DNA of 64,000 nt from Isoetes taiwanensis (Eukaryota > Streptophyta > Lycopodiopsida > Isoetales > Isoetaceae), in contig JAJEKV010000163.1 of assembly GCA_021234155.1 (NCBI GenBank), positions 523,215 through 587,214 on the forward strand, given 5' to 3'. Below are positions 22,000-35,394 of the stretch, one piece after another. The notes beneath the pieces are model-generated. The model was not told where the DNA came from, did not search any database, and saw nothing but the letters and a program-made list of their open reading frames with translations. A program made the position numbers and the translations under genes. The stretch's first letter is position 1, and each line of letters begins with the position of its first letter.

Positions 22000-24210
22000 A
22001 CACCCACCGGTCCATGCCACGGTGGGTAATCGGCAAGTCAACCATGTTCAAATAGATGGAGGTAAGTGGTCAGTCAATCTCATCACGGATAAACTCGCAA
22101 ACAAATGGGCATCACACAACTCTTTGCATTGCCCCATATGACATCAAGTTGGCGAATGACCATATCCACGCGACCTCAAGGCGTCACACCTCTTCTTCAC
22201 ATCAACGCCGAGGAGATCTCAAGCTTCCCCATGGAATTTGGAGTTTGGAAAGGCTGGCGAAGATCCGGTGACTATGAAATGTTGGTGGCGGACCTTTTTC
22301 TCCCGCCGAGGCCAAGAGTATCCATTCTTGGGCCCACGGACGATTAGTCATCACGATGGTCACCTCAATGCCACCATGGACTTGCAAGCGAGGCGGGATC
22401 ATTTCTGTTGAAAATCACGGAACCCTCTGGATACAGTTAAGAAGAAGCCGGAATATTTATCAAGTTGGGGCTCCCCCGAGAAGTGCGCCTCTGTCATCCT
22501 ACCGAATATGTTGATCCTTGGGAGAAATGACTCTTGATGGGGACAGGGCTGTGGTGCTTTGCTTGACCCACCTGGCTCCTTGCAATCCGAATCCAACGCG
22601 TGTTGATCATTTTTTGAATCTTTGAACCTCCTGCCCACTCTGTTGATGTACATGCTGTCATGAAGCAACCTCTCTTTGGATGGCCCGAGCAACCCCTTTT
22701 TTCACCACGCAAAGTGCCACGCATCCGGTTATGCTCCAACCTCCTGCACACATTGTCGGGATCTTTGAAGTAATACCCCATATTAGGACTCAGGTGAGAT
22801 CGTGGGCGTGGGCAACAATCAACTGTCGCATTCATTGCTGCAAATCTTAGGCCCCTTATTCGCGGGGGCCGTCAAACTGTTCAAAAATTCAAACACATTT
22901 TACTGGAGTTCTGAGATCTTGGGGGAATCAACAAAAAGCTTGGGGAACTCACCATTTCCTACCAAATTTGATGCCGCCCGGTTTAGCAAGCCATAGACCA
23001 GGCTCAACCCTAATTACACGTGATCGCGTCGGCGGGGTGACAAACTCCTTCGCTTGTAGGTTTGATCTATGAGGTCAAACATTCTGAATGGGTGAGCCCC
23101 ATCGTCATTGCCCTCAAACACAATGGTAAGATCCGCATCTGTGTGGACTACCAGGAAACTCAATCAGGAGCCCACGGGCGTGATCATTTTCCACTTCCTT
23201 CACGGACCCGAGGTTCTCGGGTGTTTGGACATGAGATGTACTCCTTCATGGATGGTTTTTGGCTACAATCAGATCTCAATCAAAGAATCTGATCAACTCA
23301 AGAACTACTTTCACCACCCGGTAAGAATCACTTTTTGCCTACAAGGTGGTTCCTTTTGGATTATCAAACTCTCCATCCACGTTTCAACGCATCATGCTCT
23401 CGATTTTTTCATGATTTCATGAAGGGAAAATCCCTTCTTGCAAATTTTCAAGATGACTTCTCCGCCTCTGGGTTCCATGGCTGACCATTTTGGATAATTG
23501 GAACTCGTCTTCGAGAAATGTGATGAGTCAGGCATTAGCCTCAATCACGAGAAATGCACCTTTTTGCGTCACCTCACGGTGTTACGGTTAGGCCATGTTG
23601 GCAGGAAAGCGAGTATCCCGGTCCTGCCAAAATGGGTTGTGTGCTTTCGAGGCTCAAGCACCGGCCAATATCAAGGAGACCGCTCTCTTTTGGGTAAGGT
23701 CAATTATTACTCCACCTTCATACGGACTAGCGGCCATTGCAGATCCCATTCCTTAAACTCACGGGTGCCAATCCACGGGCTTGGAATTCCCAGGCGGATC
23801 TTTGCTTTCAACATTTGAAGCTTTTTGCTTTCGAGGCACGGTTCTTGTTCCTCCTCAATGGGACAAGCCCTTTCATGTTCATGTAGATGTCACCGGCGTT
23901 TGCTATTGGCTACATTTCTTTCTCAAGAATATGATCGCGCAGCGACAAACCAAATCGCTTCGCCCGGTGAGAAAACTCAGTTCTGGCGCATGTCCTATTC
24001 GCCACAGGCGTGAAGCTTTGGGTCTCATTTTCTGTGTTGGCGCTTCCGTCACTACCTTTTGGGCAGTCAAATCAAGTTCTTTGTGGACCACCAAGCACTC
24101 CTTTATTTGATCAACAAGTCCCCCCGGGCGCATTGCTTTCGTTGGGTTCTTCTTCTCCAAGAATTTGCTCCTTTTGAAATCGTTCATAAGGCGGCAAATC
24201 TCATGTAGAT
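22000..24210 (+). pseudogene. pol of element B, first part: protease, reverse transcriptase, RNase H
   Basis: The protease is at 22040-22400, with the IDGG active-site strand, VNLIT and PYDIKLAND. RT is at 23062-23620: EWVSPIVIALKHNGKIRIC, FMDGF, YNQI, a broken QDD box near 23450 and SLNHEKCTF. RNase H is at 23780-24210, with VHVDVTG, FFVDHQALLY and INKS. At least eight small indels relative to A or to an open frame are visible. The junction near 24212 is uninterrupted here and serves as the reference for the site where B itself entered A. Confidence 0.8.
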
Positions 24211-24214
24211 CGGG

Positions 24215-25632
24215 ATTATCTTTCCATCCCACCCACCGGATGATCCCTCAAGCTGGAGTCTCGGGCGCCTTTCACGATGCTCGGCTCTTTTTAGTCGGCA
24301 ACACCACATTGGTTCCATGATTTTCAGTGGTACCTCCTCCCGCGGTGTTCTTCCACGGAGAAGGCAAGGCGGCTCTCTCTGCCAGCGACAATCCGAAATT
24401 CGCCATCAATTTCTCCGCTGGTCAGAAGTGACTACACCATGGTTGCGGGACATCTCTACAAAGGGTAGGACACCATCCTTATGGTTGTGTTCTACCTCAT
24501 GAAGTTCGAATATTGTTAGAAGCTCATCAAAGGGCTGGGTGGTGGTCATTTTCATGGTGACACCCACGGCCGCGCAAAAATCCTTCTATTGGGTATTATT
24601 GGCCACGCTCTTCAAAGGCGCTCCATGCCCATGCCGCCCGTGTGATTCTTTGCCCGGTGTGGGGACGGTACCCGTGGCGGCTCTTCCTTGGCCCAGGTCG
24701 CCCACGCCACTTCCCCGGCCAAATGGGGAATGGACTTTGTGGGACCTATAGATCCTCTGCGGGCGGCACACAGGTGCGATTTACGTCCCCAGTTCTCGCG
24801 ACTCAGCTACCAAATAGGGAAGCTTGCACTTCGGACAACCTTTGCGGCAAGCGACTGGGGGTCCTCTATCAACAAATTATCGCGCTGATTGATTGGCCCA
24901 CTGGTCAGTCGGTGGCGAGTGGTGTCCATTTCATTAATCATACTATCAAAGGACTGTGTGGATTATCTCACGATACATCATCAAGAGCACACCTTACTAT
25001 CCTCAAGGTAATGGTTTTGGCGAGAAAGCACGAACAAAACTCTGGTCACCATTCTCAAGAAAATTTGTAGCGCTTCATACGGTTGTGAGACAAAACTTCC
25101 CTCTTGTTCTTTGGGCCTACAATACTTGTTTCAAGATTGCTGCCGGTCACACTCCTTTTAAATTGGTTTATGGTCGGGAAGCTCTCATGCCGTTCGAATA
25201 CATCCTTCAACACTCCGTTTTCAGCTCGGCTCTTTGCTCATAATCCACCTGCTTTGCCTCGAAAGGGGTCTATCAATTAGAACAGTTGGATGAACTTGAA
25301 GGGATGCTTATATTAGGTGTTCTTCATGGACAACTGATTGCAAAAATCTTTACATGACAAGCGTCGAAGACAAAAACATTCAAAGAAGGGAGATTTGGTT
25401 CTTCTTTATGATTCAGTACAAAAATTTTCGGGTAAACTCAAGTTTAGTTGGCTTGGCCCTTATCAAATTGTTCAAGTGGATTTAGACCAAGCGTTTTCCA
25501 AGCTGGCGAGGGTTAGATGGCACTCCATTACCTACATTGGTTAATGGTTTTCGATCTCAAAACATTTCATCACACGAAAGCGACAATCAACAAAGCGGTC
25601 AGGTTCAAGAAGCAAACACCCGAAAGTGACTA
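24215..25632 (+). pseudogene. pol of element B, second part: integrase
   Basis: It parallels 43825-45236 of A. Visible pieces are GGGHFHGD-like and CDSL remnants, KWGMDFVGPIDPL near 24720-24760, VHFINHTIK near 24925, STPYYPQGNGFGEK near 24985 (the E of the catalytic triad is in a shifted context), AYNTCFKIAAGHTPFKLVYG and KLKFSWLGPYQIVQV. Frames change several times. Not functional. Confidence 0.78.
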
Positions 25633-25757
25633 GAAAGCGGCATATTATATTATAGTGGATATTTTTACAAAATCGGGGCGCCCGGACTATTTCGCTATGG
25701 GGCACTGCCTATATACAAAAGCTCGAGCCCTATCTACTAAAACCCTAAGAAAAAACC

Positions 25758-26022
25758 CTCTACTCGGGTTGGGCGGAGGTGATGACGAGGAGATGGTAGA
25801 GGTTCGCTTTCGGGATCCCGAAGGTGCAGGAACCACCTCCATCCCGATTGGTCGCCGGGTCGGGATGTTCGGCCATCCGGCACACCGGCCGTCCATCGCG
25901 AATACCCGCGGTTGTGGCGGCGCCCGAGGTCGAACAATTCATCTTGCGGGTAATCCATTTCGGCAGTTAGGTGGGCATAATGCAGTCCTTGTTCAAACCA
26001 GCAGCGCCATCTTTGGCGCCAT
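25758..26022 (-). pseudogene. Antisense ORF of element B, frameshifted
   Basis: Counterpart of the intact 88-aa antisense ORF in A. The ATG at 26022 (MAPKMALL) soon meets a stop through a frameshift. The C-terminal half is kept in another frame with MAEHPDP and NLYHLLVITSA before the same stop position. Conservation of position, start and promoter in two separately inserted copies argues for a real gene of the family. Confidence 0.5.
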
Positions 26023-26049
26023 CGGATACCTTCGTTTTACTCGGTTCGT

Positions 26050-26092
26050 CTTATATAGCCAAGCGAGGAACTCCTTGTCGGCGTGGACCAAT
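26050..26092 (-). promoter_or_regulatory. Antisense promoter of element B (TATA plus CCAAT-like)
   Basis: The minus strand reads GGCTATATAAG at 26060-26050. CCAAT, on the plus strand, is at 26088-26092. Spacing is as in A. Confidence 0.5.
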
Positions 26093-26544
26093 CAGAAATT
26101 CGCCAGCGTGTTTTGCAATGCAAGGCTCTTTCTAAAGCGAGAATCTTTTCTCCACCGCCAAATCTAGCGGGGTACTCTACGACACATTCGTTTTCATGAT
26201 ATCCCCCGAGGTTGTTGCATTAAATGCCCTTTGCTTCTTTTTCATACCCGTCAACAATTAATATGTGTCCTTTGGCCTGTCACATCAATCCTTCTCTCCG
26301 TCTCATCCTCACGTTCATTGCTTCTCCCTTACGATTTTCGGGGGACTTGCCAAATTTTTGCCTCTCAATACCCTTCACGGCATCTTTCGACACAGCACCA
26401 TCAAAGCGGCTCGGTTCGCCCTCATCATACCTCTTAAGCCTCGGTTATGCCCTAAAAACCTTTTCGTTCCTCTGCGCCTTTGTCCTCAGGTGCTTAGCCT
26501 TCGTCCTCGCCTTTGAATCACTCTTGATTCTGCAAATCATTACC

Positions 26545-26976
26545 ATGCGTGCACAAATTTTCTACACTTCAAGCTCTGCTCCCAAGGATCCAGAGCACTT
26601 TTTGAGTCTGTATCCTTCTTGGCCATACTTTCCGTGAAGCCCTTGTTGGCCCAAATAAAGTATTTGAGCGACGCGGCTTCTGAATTCTCTCTCAAATGGA
26701 ACTTAGGCACCAAATCGACCAACTGAAGTAGTTCATCGCCAATATCGTTAACAGCCGCGCATGGCTACACCGCGTGGTCGATGGCACCACCATTGTGACT
26801 CAACATTTGATTTCACGAGGGTATTTCATATTCCCTTGCACACCTTGTTTATCATGGTCGCCCATACCGGGATCTAGATGTCGAGTTTGGTGCACCTCCT
26901 TATCATGCCAATGTCCATCGTCGACCAATATCGACAAGCCTCCACGAAACCTTTGTTAAATTTACGTAAGCAAGTT
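26545..26976 (+). pseudogene. Third ORF of element B, 5' part, cut by element C
   Basis: Start ATG at 26545 (MRAQIFYTSSSAPKD), parallel to 46175 in A. VVDGTT and related blocks follow in shifted frames, up to the AAGTT target copy at 26972-26976, where element C begins. Confidence 0.65.
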
Positions 26977-28570
26977 TGTGGCGTCCCCTACTCCTTATCG
27001 ATGCCGCGCCATTTCGCCAAGGAGGAGCATTCCCCGGCATTTGCACGGCGGGGGGCCATCCACCGACTCCACTCCCGCCCAGAGAGCCAGCAAGGGAAGA
27101 GTGGATGTGTCATTCATCCGATCTTCCATCGGATGCGACCTACCTCCGCTTGCGGAAGCATAACAAACAAACGTGAGCACAACTAATAATATACAACACA
27201 ATCACCATAACAATAGCAACATCACGAAATCAAGAATACCTTCATAACAATAATACAAAGGAGGGATCCTACCGTGGTTGAGACTCAAAGGGATGGCAGC
27301 TTGGCTAGGCCTCCAAGAGTTCATTGCGGAGCGGGAATTCATGGCAATGGATTTGTTGGCATAGATTTATATTTAGGTAGTCCACTCCATCCAGCCCCTC
27401 CAAGGTGCACACTTTGCGAGAATAGGCTGAAAAGTGTTGGGACCTGGCCGTAACTGCTTGGTGAGTAGCGAGGAGGGGCTACTACCGGGTTGCATCTCCC
27501 AACCCTCGGTGAGGCAGGAAGAGAGCTGCCTCCCCTCCAGAGGTATCCATGCTCTTCGCAGGCGGCTAGAGGGCCACTTTGCCCGTATTCGACTTGAACT
27601 CTTTGGGAAGGTCATATCCACCACCCCACAGTGTGAGCTCATACCTTGCCCACACTAGCGATGACAAGCTAATAAGCCAGCAAAGACCCCAGATAGGCTT
27701 TACTACCAGGAGGGGGTCCGTTTGAAGAGACAAGTTCACCCTTATCAACGGCCCTTGCCCCTTCACACGGCCAGTGGGCTCCACACGGGCGCATTTCACG
27801 TGGGAACTGAGGTGCTATGCTAGGAGCATCTTCTACACAGCCTTTAGGTCTCTACCCCCTTCCCACAACAAAAGGGATCCACGAGTAGAATACATGCAAT
27901 ATCCACAGAGGAGATAGAGAATCATATCAATCTACCTTCTTAACATCCAATGTTAGGTTCATTCGTTAGAGTCTCGGATCTAGGGATCTACAAGGCTTCG
28001 AGATGATCTAACATACTAAACCGGCATATTGCCATGCCCTAAAAAGCGGTTTTACTGGAGAACAACTAGATACACTGCTCCTTGGCTTGCTCCACGATCC
28101 TTGGAAGGCGCCCATGCTCCTAATCTTACGGAAATGTTGCTACTTTCGACAACTTTGTTGTGCAAATCCGACTTTTCGAACGCTTGGCAATCGATTCGAG
28201 CCTTACCTTGGCAGGTGGGGAAAGCCCTAAATCACGAAAAAGGAAAGGGAAGCTCTAGAAACCTAATTGGCAAAGTGAAAGGAGAGCTAGGGTCTAGGGT
28301 TTTTAGCCTTATATAGACCCTATCTAGGTTAGGGCATCCCCCGGGCAAATGGCTTTAAGCCATTTGGAAATGGAATGAACAAAGGAACCTTTTGTTGTGT
28401 ATGTTTAATTACATACCCAACATCCAAGGTTGCCCCTAGGTGCAACCTTTAGCTCCTAAAGTGCCAGCGTTGTCCCTACTCTCAAGTACATGTCACTTGT
28501 GGCATATGCGTGTGTTGAAGCGATATAATAATATATATACGTATTAGAGTATATTATCTTTGGAGCGTCA
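26977..28570 (-). repeat. 3' LTR of element C
   Basis: About 1594 bp, with TG and CA ends on the minus strand and CTATATAAGG at 28316-28307. It differs from the partner LTR by many small indels, some in runs of C or G. Confidence 0.88.
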
Positions 28571-28579
28571 TTCTCCCTT
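28571..28579 (-). other. Polypurine tract of element C
   Basis: The minus strand reads AAGGGAGAA directly before TGACGCTCC, the start of its 3' LTR. It fixes the LTR boundary at 28570. Confidence 0.7.
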
Positions 28580-29343
28580 GACTTTGATCTTTGTCCTCGG
28601 CATCCAGCGTCTCCACCTTGGGTACTGCATATCTGCAATTACAACACTTACATATCCAAATTATATTAATCACCCGGGTAATTTTTTTATAGTTCTTTGT
28701 AATTGTACTATGGTGAGGCTCTTCAGGTCCTCTACTTCATTAACAAAATTAGCGTCAATTATAGCTTTAAGGTTTTAACTAAAAAAAACTTCCTTAGCCT
28801 CCTCACAACACATTACTTGACAAAATTATGCATTTGTGAGTTCTTGTAGCGCTACCCTCCCGCGCTCGGTCCTTCTAGTTGCTGCAGGGGATATGCGCTC
28901 ACGTTAGATATATATTTAATTATTATTATAAGGGTTGGTTAGCCGGGAACCACCCATTAATTACAATTATATGGATGCAAGGGCATATCTCTTGGCATAG
29001 GAAGATTATGTTTCTCCCATCATGGAAAAGATAGGCATATATGCAGCTCATGCCTACACCTCTAGTTGCCCAGCGTGGAGGATATCCTTCCATTATATGG
29101 GGCGTGAAGGATAGATTCTCCTATCAAAGCATATATGGGGCTAAAGGTGCTTTTCTATCAATGCATCTCTCAATGACCTCCTTTCTCTCGAGGGTCGTCT
29201 ACTTCCGATGGAGCAGTAGACTTCTAATCTACCTTCCCTCAAACAATGGCGAGCGGTCATGCCTACATTGACATTACACACCGCGCCCTAGAGAGAGCAC
29301 CGTAGTGGTCTCATCATGATAATTTCGCGTATGCAACCCATGC

Positions 29344-30660
29344 CTAGCATAGGCTGCATCGCGTGGGTGCTATAGCTACACGTGGCAAATGCAAGCCAAA
29401 TCGGACATGCAGTAGATTTCTTGGTTGCTGATGTCGACTACGCCGGTGGCAGTGACCCTTGCATTGCTCCATAAACTTCGAGTCTTTGTTTCTTAAGATC
29501 GACTCAAGTACCCGCGTGGCGTCTTCCTTGGTAAGTGCTTCCACTTCAAGGTATTGGAGGGAATTTTGACCTTCTTGTCTTCTTATAAGATCTATTAAAG
29601 GACTTAGGAGCGATTTCAATATCTTCGTCCGTCATTTCTAAAACTTCGTTTGTCTCAATATTTCCTCGGGGTTTGGGGTGTGCCTCTTTTGCAAACTTAC
29701 ATTGGAAAACCTTATGTATCTTAAGATGTCTTTGGCAAGTCCAACTTGTAGGATTGGTTACCTACTCTCTTCTCTCTATTAGGAAGGGTCCGGCCCATCT
29801 TGGAGCAAGCTTCTTTACAATTCCCGATCTCGGGAGCTTGGCTGCTTGACTTTGATCTTCACCACACTTTGTCTCCCACTTCAAATTCTCTTACGTCCTA
29901 TGGCTTCCGGTGATGCTTTTACGCACCGCTAACTTGCTGCAAGGAGATATCCTCTCACTTCCTCCACAAGTCTTGCATTTAGAAGCATCTGTTTGGGAGA
30001 CTTCCACCTTGGACACGGGGTTGTGCAAGTATGCGAGAGTAAGACAACGATGCAGTAATTAATCATAAAAGGACTCATCTGCGATGACTCTTGCGTAGTC
30101 TTGTTGTAGGCAAACTCTACTAGGTAGATGAAATCATCCCACTTGGATTGCTTGTTCCATACATAGCTTCTTAACATATCTTCGATGATCCCATTGGTCC
30201 TCTCCGTCGACCATCTGTTTGGGGATGATATCGTGCTCATCGAAAGCCGTCTGGATGGTGGTGAATAGGTCCAAAAGGCACTCATAAACTTGGAGTCTCT
30301 ATCGAGATTATCTCCTTGGCATGCCATGGAGCCTAAAAATCTCCTTAACAAATAGGTTGGCTGTGTCTAATGCAGTATATCATTTGTCTGCCGCGGCACA
30401 AAGTGTGCCATCTTTGACAACTTATCTACTACCACCATCAAGGCATCTTTGCCCCTTCTAACATTCTTGGGAGTCCTGTAATAAAATCCATACTTATCAC
30501 CTCCCACTTAGCATTTTGTACGGGCAATGGTTCCAAGGCACACAGGATCCGGGGCTGTTCCGCCTTTTGTCTGGCGGCATATCGGCACTCCCTAATATAT
30601 CTTGCTATTTCCTTCTTCATTAGGGCCAATAATAGCTGCTTCTAATCTTGAAATATGTCT
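29344..30660 (-). pseudogene. Integrase of element C with chromodomain-like C-terminus
   Basis: The minus-strand zinc-binding remnant CRYAARQKAE is followed by WEVISMDFITGLP and VVVDKLSKMAHFV (30629-30400). Then DRDSKFMSAFW, with the second Asp, and ERTNGIIEDMLRSYV, with the catalytic Glu, then WDDFIYLVEFAYN (30351-29929). Near 29560-29440, YLEVEALTKEDATRVLE and ILRNKDSKFME resemble the chromodomain of plant chromoviruses (YLVKWKG and E-x-T-W-E). Such domains are thought to steer integration to heterochromatin. Several frameshifts. Confidence 0.78.
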
Positions 30661-30927
30661 TCATGAACCACATGCTTTTGCTATGGGACTATTGTGTATC
30701 ATTCAAAATAAGCTTTCTAACTGCGAAGATTTTGGGTACACACAATTTGTTTTATAATATAGCAAGTTCCTTCCTTCTTATAGTGCACAGACATCTCCTT
30801 TCCTTGTCGGTCCGGCCTCTTTGGAAAGGCTCGCCCAAACTTCCTTGAAGTCGATTAAAGTCGGCAATGCTTCCTCAATCTTCTTGCCAAAAGTCACTTA
30901 CAAGTGTTGATATGGCGTTACAATGAA

Positions 30928-32270
30928 TCACGGTTGCCAAGGGCTTCTGGAAAGGCGTCTCGCAACCACATTGAGCTTCCACGGCTTATAACTTATCTCA
31001 AAGTCATATTCTTCCACGGCTTCTCCTTTTGCCTCCAAATTAAGGAGGCGGCTGCGTAAATATATATTGGAGGCTTTGATGATCATGTCTAATGGAATTT
31101 TCTTCCCAATAAATAATGCCTCCAAATTCTTAAAAGCCCTTACTACAGGCGGGGAGCTCGATCATGCGTTGGGTAGCCCGGCCTTTCGTCGTTCAACTTC
31201 TTGGAATCATAGGCTACTACTCTTTCCTCCTGCGCCAAGGGATTTGCGCATGCGCTATCCTGCTAGCATCTGTTACTACAAAACATCTTTGGTGGGATCG
31301 CTTAGAGACCAATGGCACGCGCCGTCGTCAAAGCTTCCTTTAAGCGTCTCAAATGCTTTCTGGGCCTTGTTTTGCCAATGGGCTGCCCAATCTTTTATCT
31401 TCCCACCTTTTGTAGAGATCCGTTTAATGCGTGGCTGCTACCTTGGCAAAATTCTTGACAAATCTTCTATAATAGCACGCTAGCCTGGAAGCTCCGACTT
31501 CATGCGTATTCTTTGGTGCTTGGCCCGCCCGATCCCGGCTTCTATCTTAGCGAGTGCGTGGAAATGCCTTCTGCTGTGATCCGTGCCCCGTGCACCCCTC
31601 TTTCCGTTCGCGAAGTGGCGCCGATAGCCGCCAAGAGTTGATGCCTTCTTAACTTTTCAAGCACCTTCTCAAGTGTTGGGCGTGCTCCTCCTGAGACTTG
31701 CTCAGAAACCAAGATATGCCGAAGAAGACTATGATGAAAGAATCGAAATTCGCGGAAGGCGTCGTTCATTAATCTCATGAATGTTGCTTTGGTGCATTAG
31801 ACAATCAAAGGGCATATTTGTGAACTCCTTAGTGCCCATATCTTCATCTACGGTATTTGTCTTATGAATGTCTTCCTCCTTGATCCTAATCTGGTGATAT
31901 TCCGATCGAGATCTATTTTGAGAAGATCTTTGCTCCACGCAACTGGTCCATTAAGTCATCTGGCCTAGGGGCAAGGCATACTTATTTTTTATGGTGTGCT
32001 TATTTAAGCAAGTGTAATCAATGCACATCCTAAGGCTGCCATCCTTCTTCTTCACAAAGAGAATAGGGGCTCGAATAGCGGGAGACACTAGGTCTTATGA
32101 ACCTAGGTCTAGCAATTTTTGCAAGCTGCTTCTTTAACTCTGTCAACTCCTCGGTTGACATCCTATAAGGTGCCTTGCTTGTAGGCCGTCCCGAGGGTTC
32201 AAGTGCTATTTCACTTTTCGACTCTCCTATAGGGGGAAGCTGCTTAATCTCATCGGGGAACAAGTCATTG
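30928..32270 (-). pseudogene. Reverse transcriptase and RNase H of element C
   Basis: SKAPYRMSTEELTELKKQL and [14 protein letters not shown] (32263-32030) are the N-terminal RT blocks of chromoviruses. EYHQIRIKEEDIHKT and TFMRLMND follow near 31900-31770. Where YLDDILV is expected near 31720-31700, the sequence gives LLRHILV, so both catalytic Asp are lost. RNase H survives at its end as EYDFEISYKPWKLNVVARRLSR (31125-30928), split by frameshifts before it. Confidence 0.8.
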
Positions 32271-32439
32271 AAATTCCTCGATCAACTTTGCTATTGGCCA
32301 GGAAGCTTGCTGGATTCTTTGATCTCTTTATTTCTCTCCGGCTCCTGATCTTGGAGCTCAAGCTTAAGGAGATAGGCCACCTCTTTGCTTTCTTATGCAC
32401 TTAAGCAATTTTTCGCTACTCATGCATTGCATGATTGGG

Positions 32440-32775
32440 GTTACTAACTACACCGTGATTTGATGACTTTTGCCCTCTGGCGTTGTTAAGGTCACCCACG
32501 TTTCCCCAATCGATGATTGCTCCTGCTGGTCAAGATATTCCATTCCAATAATGAGATCATACTTGCCTATATTCATGACTTCCGCCTCCCAAACGCAACA
32601 TTAACACTGGCAAGTCTACATTGAAGTTTATTCTCTTCGTTGTATGCCTAATTGCTCCATTGGCTAACACCCGCCTGGGCTTGGACTTTACGGCTTTAGC
32701 TTCCAACATGCTTACCATCCTAGGGGATGCAAAATTATAGTACTTCGAGAGTCTATCAATGCACTATAAAGGATT
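32440..32775 (-). pseudogene. Protease region of element C
   Basis: On the minus strand, ALIDSRST near 32760-32738 matches the retropepsin active-site strand ALIDSGS/AT, with Gly replaced by Arg. YDLIIGMEYLD near 32560 is the conserved second strand (D-x-I-L-G-M-x-W-L). The Arg and the frameshifts indicate a dead enzyme. Confidence 0.7.
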
Positions 32776-33049
32776 TCTCTTGGGCTTTTACGGTCCTTGA
32801 GATCACTTTATCGACTTTCTGCATTCCCTGTATCAATAGCGCAAGATGTGACCTCACCATGGATGTAATCATTAGCCGTCGTCGTCGCGTCAGATGGTGT
32901 CTCCCATCCGTGCGTGCCCGCCAATACATTCATAATGTCGGGCGATTGTTGGTCCTATGCCTGGCTGGAAGCATCGAAACACATTTGCTTCTATACATTC
33001 TTTGCTTCTTTTCCTTGGGAATGGACTGCAGAAATTGCCTCGGCTTGGG

Positions 33050-35394
33050 GAGTAGTTAGACTTGGCTCCTTGCTCCTTGAAGCTTTTTGTTTCTTTTCAC
33101 CTTGCCACTACTTGTGTTGCCTTGCTTCCCATAATTTGAATTATGCTGCGTCTTGCTAGCCTCTTTGGGCTTGCCGCCCAGGCTATAGCCCCTGTGCTCT
33201 CCCCTTATCACGGAAATAACTGCCTTGAGGCTTTGCTCTTGTGGACCTGTTCTTACAAACTTATGGCCTTTGCTTACGCCTCGACCTGAGACGGGGTTTA
33301 TTGCCCACACAAACGGATCTCATCGTTCAAGCCTTCAATATAGCCTTCTTGCATGCTTTCACTCAACTTTTTGGCACATAAAGCCTTAGTCTCATAGATT
33401 CCTCCGTGTATTTCTGGGACTGATTTGTTGCCTTGTTACTGCCTATAGCTTCTTTGCATCATGTTGCACTTATGTTCTCTGGGGTACATAATGATGTTTT
33501 GAATGCCTTGGCGAACTTTACGAACTTGCAATTTGGCGTCACAACTTTCGGCCATGTGCTTTGGCATACCCTTCCACCAAATTAAAGGCTGCACCCTTGA
33601 GGTTTTGTTATTTTGCTACCACGCCTTTGTCTTTATCTTTTCATGCCACGGGCGTTGCCATACTCACTCATCTCATCCAGCCATGCCTCTGCTTCCCATT
33701 CGGATCTGTTTTGAAAACTGCTCTAACTTCGGCTTTCACACATTACTAAGGGGGTGGACTTTCTTACGTGGTCAGATGCGTGATCTCTGTCACGACGGTT
33801 TGGATCTTAGGGACCTCGTCACCTCTTCTTCGGCTCTTCCGATGCAGTACATTATCCAGGCGGGGCTTGAGATCCCAGAGCTGATCTTCTCATGCCTTCC
33901 TCTTCGCCCGTTTGCCTTTATTACCGGCCGGTGGCGTTTCCGGCAAGGGGACATTCAGTCACATCCTCCCTACTTCTTCTTTGCCCTGCTAGCAATGCCC
34001 TTATATCGTGGATGTCAGACCTGATTTGGATAAGCCCCTCCTCCGATTATTCGCTGCAGTGAGGCGCCAAGCAAAATTCCTCGGCTAGGCCTTAATTGGG
34101 GAGTCACACGTCCGCGTTCACCGGCTGCTGTGTGTTCATCAAGGTTTCTAGGTACTCTAGCTGCATGCACATTAGAGTACATTCGATCATTAGTTCTGTT
34201 TGTGTATTTCGTTGTTTTGCTTGTTTATACAATTTTGAGAGCAATTATATACAAAAAGAGATATATATTATATTCATATATAATAAGCTTTTACATGCAA
34301 ATTAATAAACTTTTACTCTTCAAACTTCTTGAGGTGTCGGGGTGGTCCTCCAAAAATTTCTTCACTTGCTAGGTACCCAATGATCCCTGTTAAGTTCACG
34401 AGGATATTTGTTGGCGTTCCTCCTTGAGTACGCCTCCATGTCTTGATTTCTCCTATCCAGATGTATCTTGTTTGTCACCGCTTAATCTACCGCCTATAAG
34501 GGATGGCTAAGTCGAAGATGGTTAATGCAATCGCTCTCTTGATCGGAGGACAACATGGTCGATATTTGGAGGTTGTCGTGCATGGTGTCCAAACCACGAG
34601 AGGGCGATAAGCATAAAGACCCCTTCTTCACCCTGGGGCTAAATTGGTGAATAACCGCTATTCTTAGATCCAGCGAACGGCCGGGTAGTAGTATCGGCGC
34701 CTTATCATGCCCCTGTTTCTTGTGGGGCGAGGAAGTTGCCTGCTGTGCCTTCCCGCTTGAGAGTCATCCAACTGGTATCTCCTCTAGCTCTCTGCGAAGT
34801 CTTGGTGCACCAGCCTCCTTAGGTTAATCTGCCTCCATCTTTGCTTTCGGGATGGGTGTTGGCGGAATAATGCTGATGTGGACTTGCCTTTGATGCCCAT
34901 TTGTTCCCCGAATTGCCATGAACTCCTCCTCAGGGGCAATTCCTGCCATCACCATCATCATGCGATGCCAAGTAAGCCTCTATATCCGATGATGTCTCAC
35001 CAGCGGTGAAGGTCTTGGCTCTCTTATCTTTGATAAGGAAGTCACCGGCTTCTCGATCGATGAAGTCGTCGAGATCACTTTCTTTGTCGTGAAGGTGTAA
35101 AATCTCATCCACCCTAAAGGCCTTTCTGTCCTGACTTTGTGGAAGATTCTTGATGTCGTGAAGGGTTAGATATGCCTACTTGCTATGAACACCGGTGTCG
35201 AGCTTGTAATGCGTGGTGGGTGGTGGGGCTCTTCTTATTACTTTCATGATCCCCTCTTGAAGCTTTGGATGTGCATTACGCCTTTGCCTCCGATTTCTAG
35301 ATCCAAGTCTTACGGTCTGATTCGATTCATCCTCCTCCTCTTCTTCTTGCTTCATTACTTTCGAGGTGGCATCCGTTCCTCCTGCTGCGGCCAT
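33050..35394 (-). pseudogene. gag region of element C
   Basis: A probable start is the ATG at 35394 (MAAAGGTDATSKV), with an acidic Glu run followed by a basic segment. A second open stretch at 34930-35112 (acidic, DEILHLHDKESDLDD) follows in another frame. The capsid region (33.3-34.9 kb) is too decayed to read. Near 33056-33310 a Gly/Lys-rich piece (IRGEHRGYSLGGKPKE) looks like a ruined zinc knuckle and basic tail. Assigned by order relative to protease. Confidence 0.5.

Noticed and set aside
27180-27260. Short AC/AT-rich repeats (ACAATCACCATAACAATAGC) as a CRISPR-like or microsatellite array
   Set aside because: They are part of the LTR of C and recur once at 39285 in the partner LTR; no regular spacer structure.
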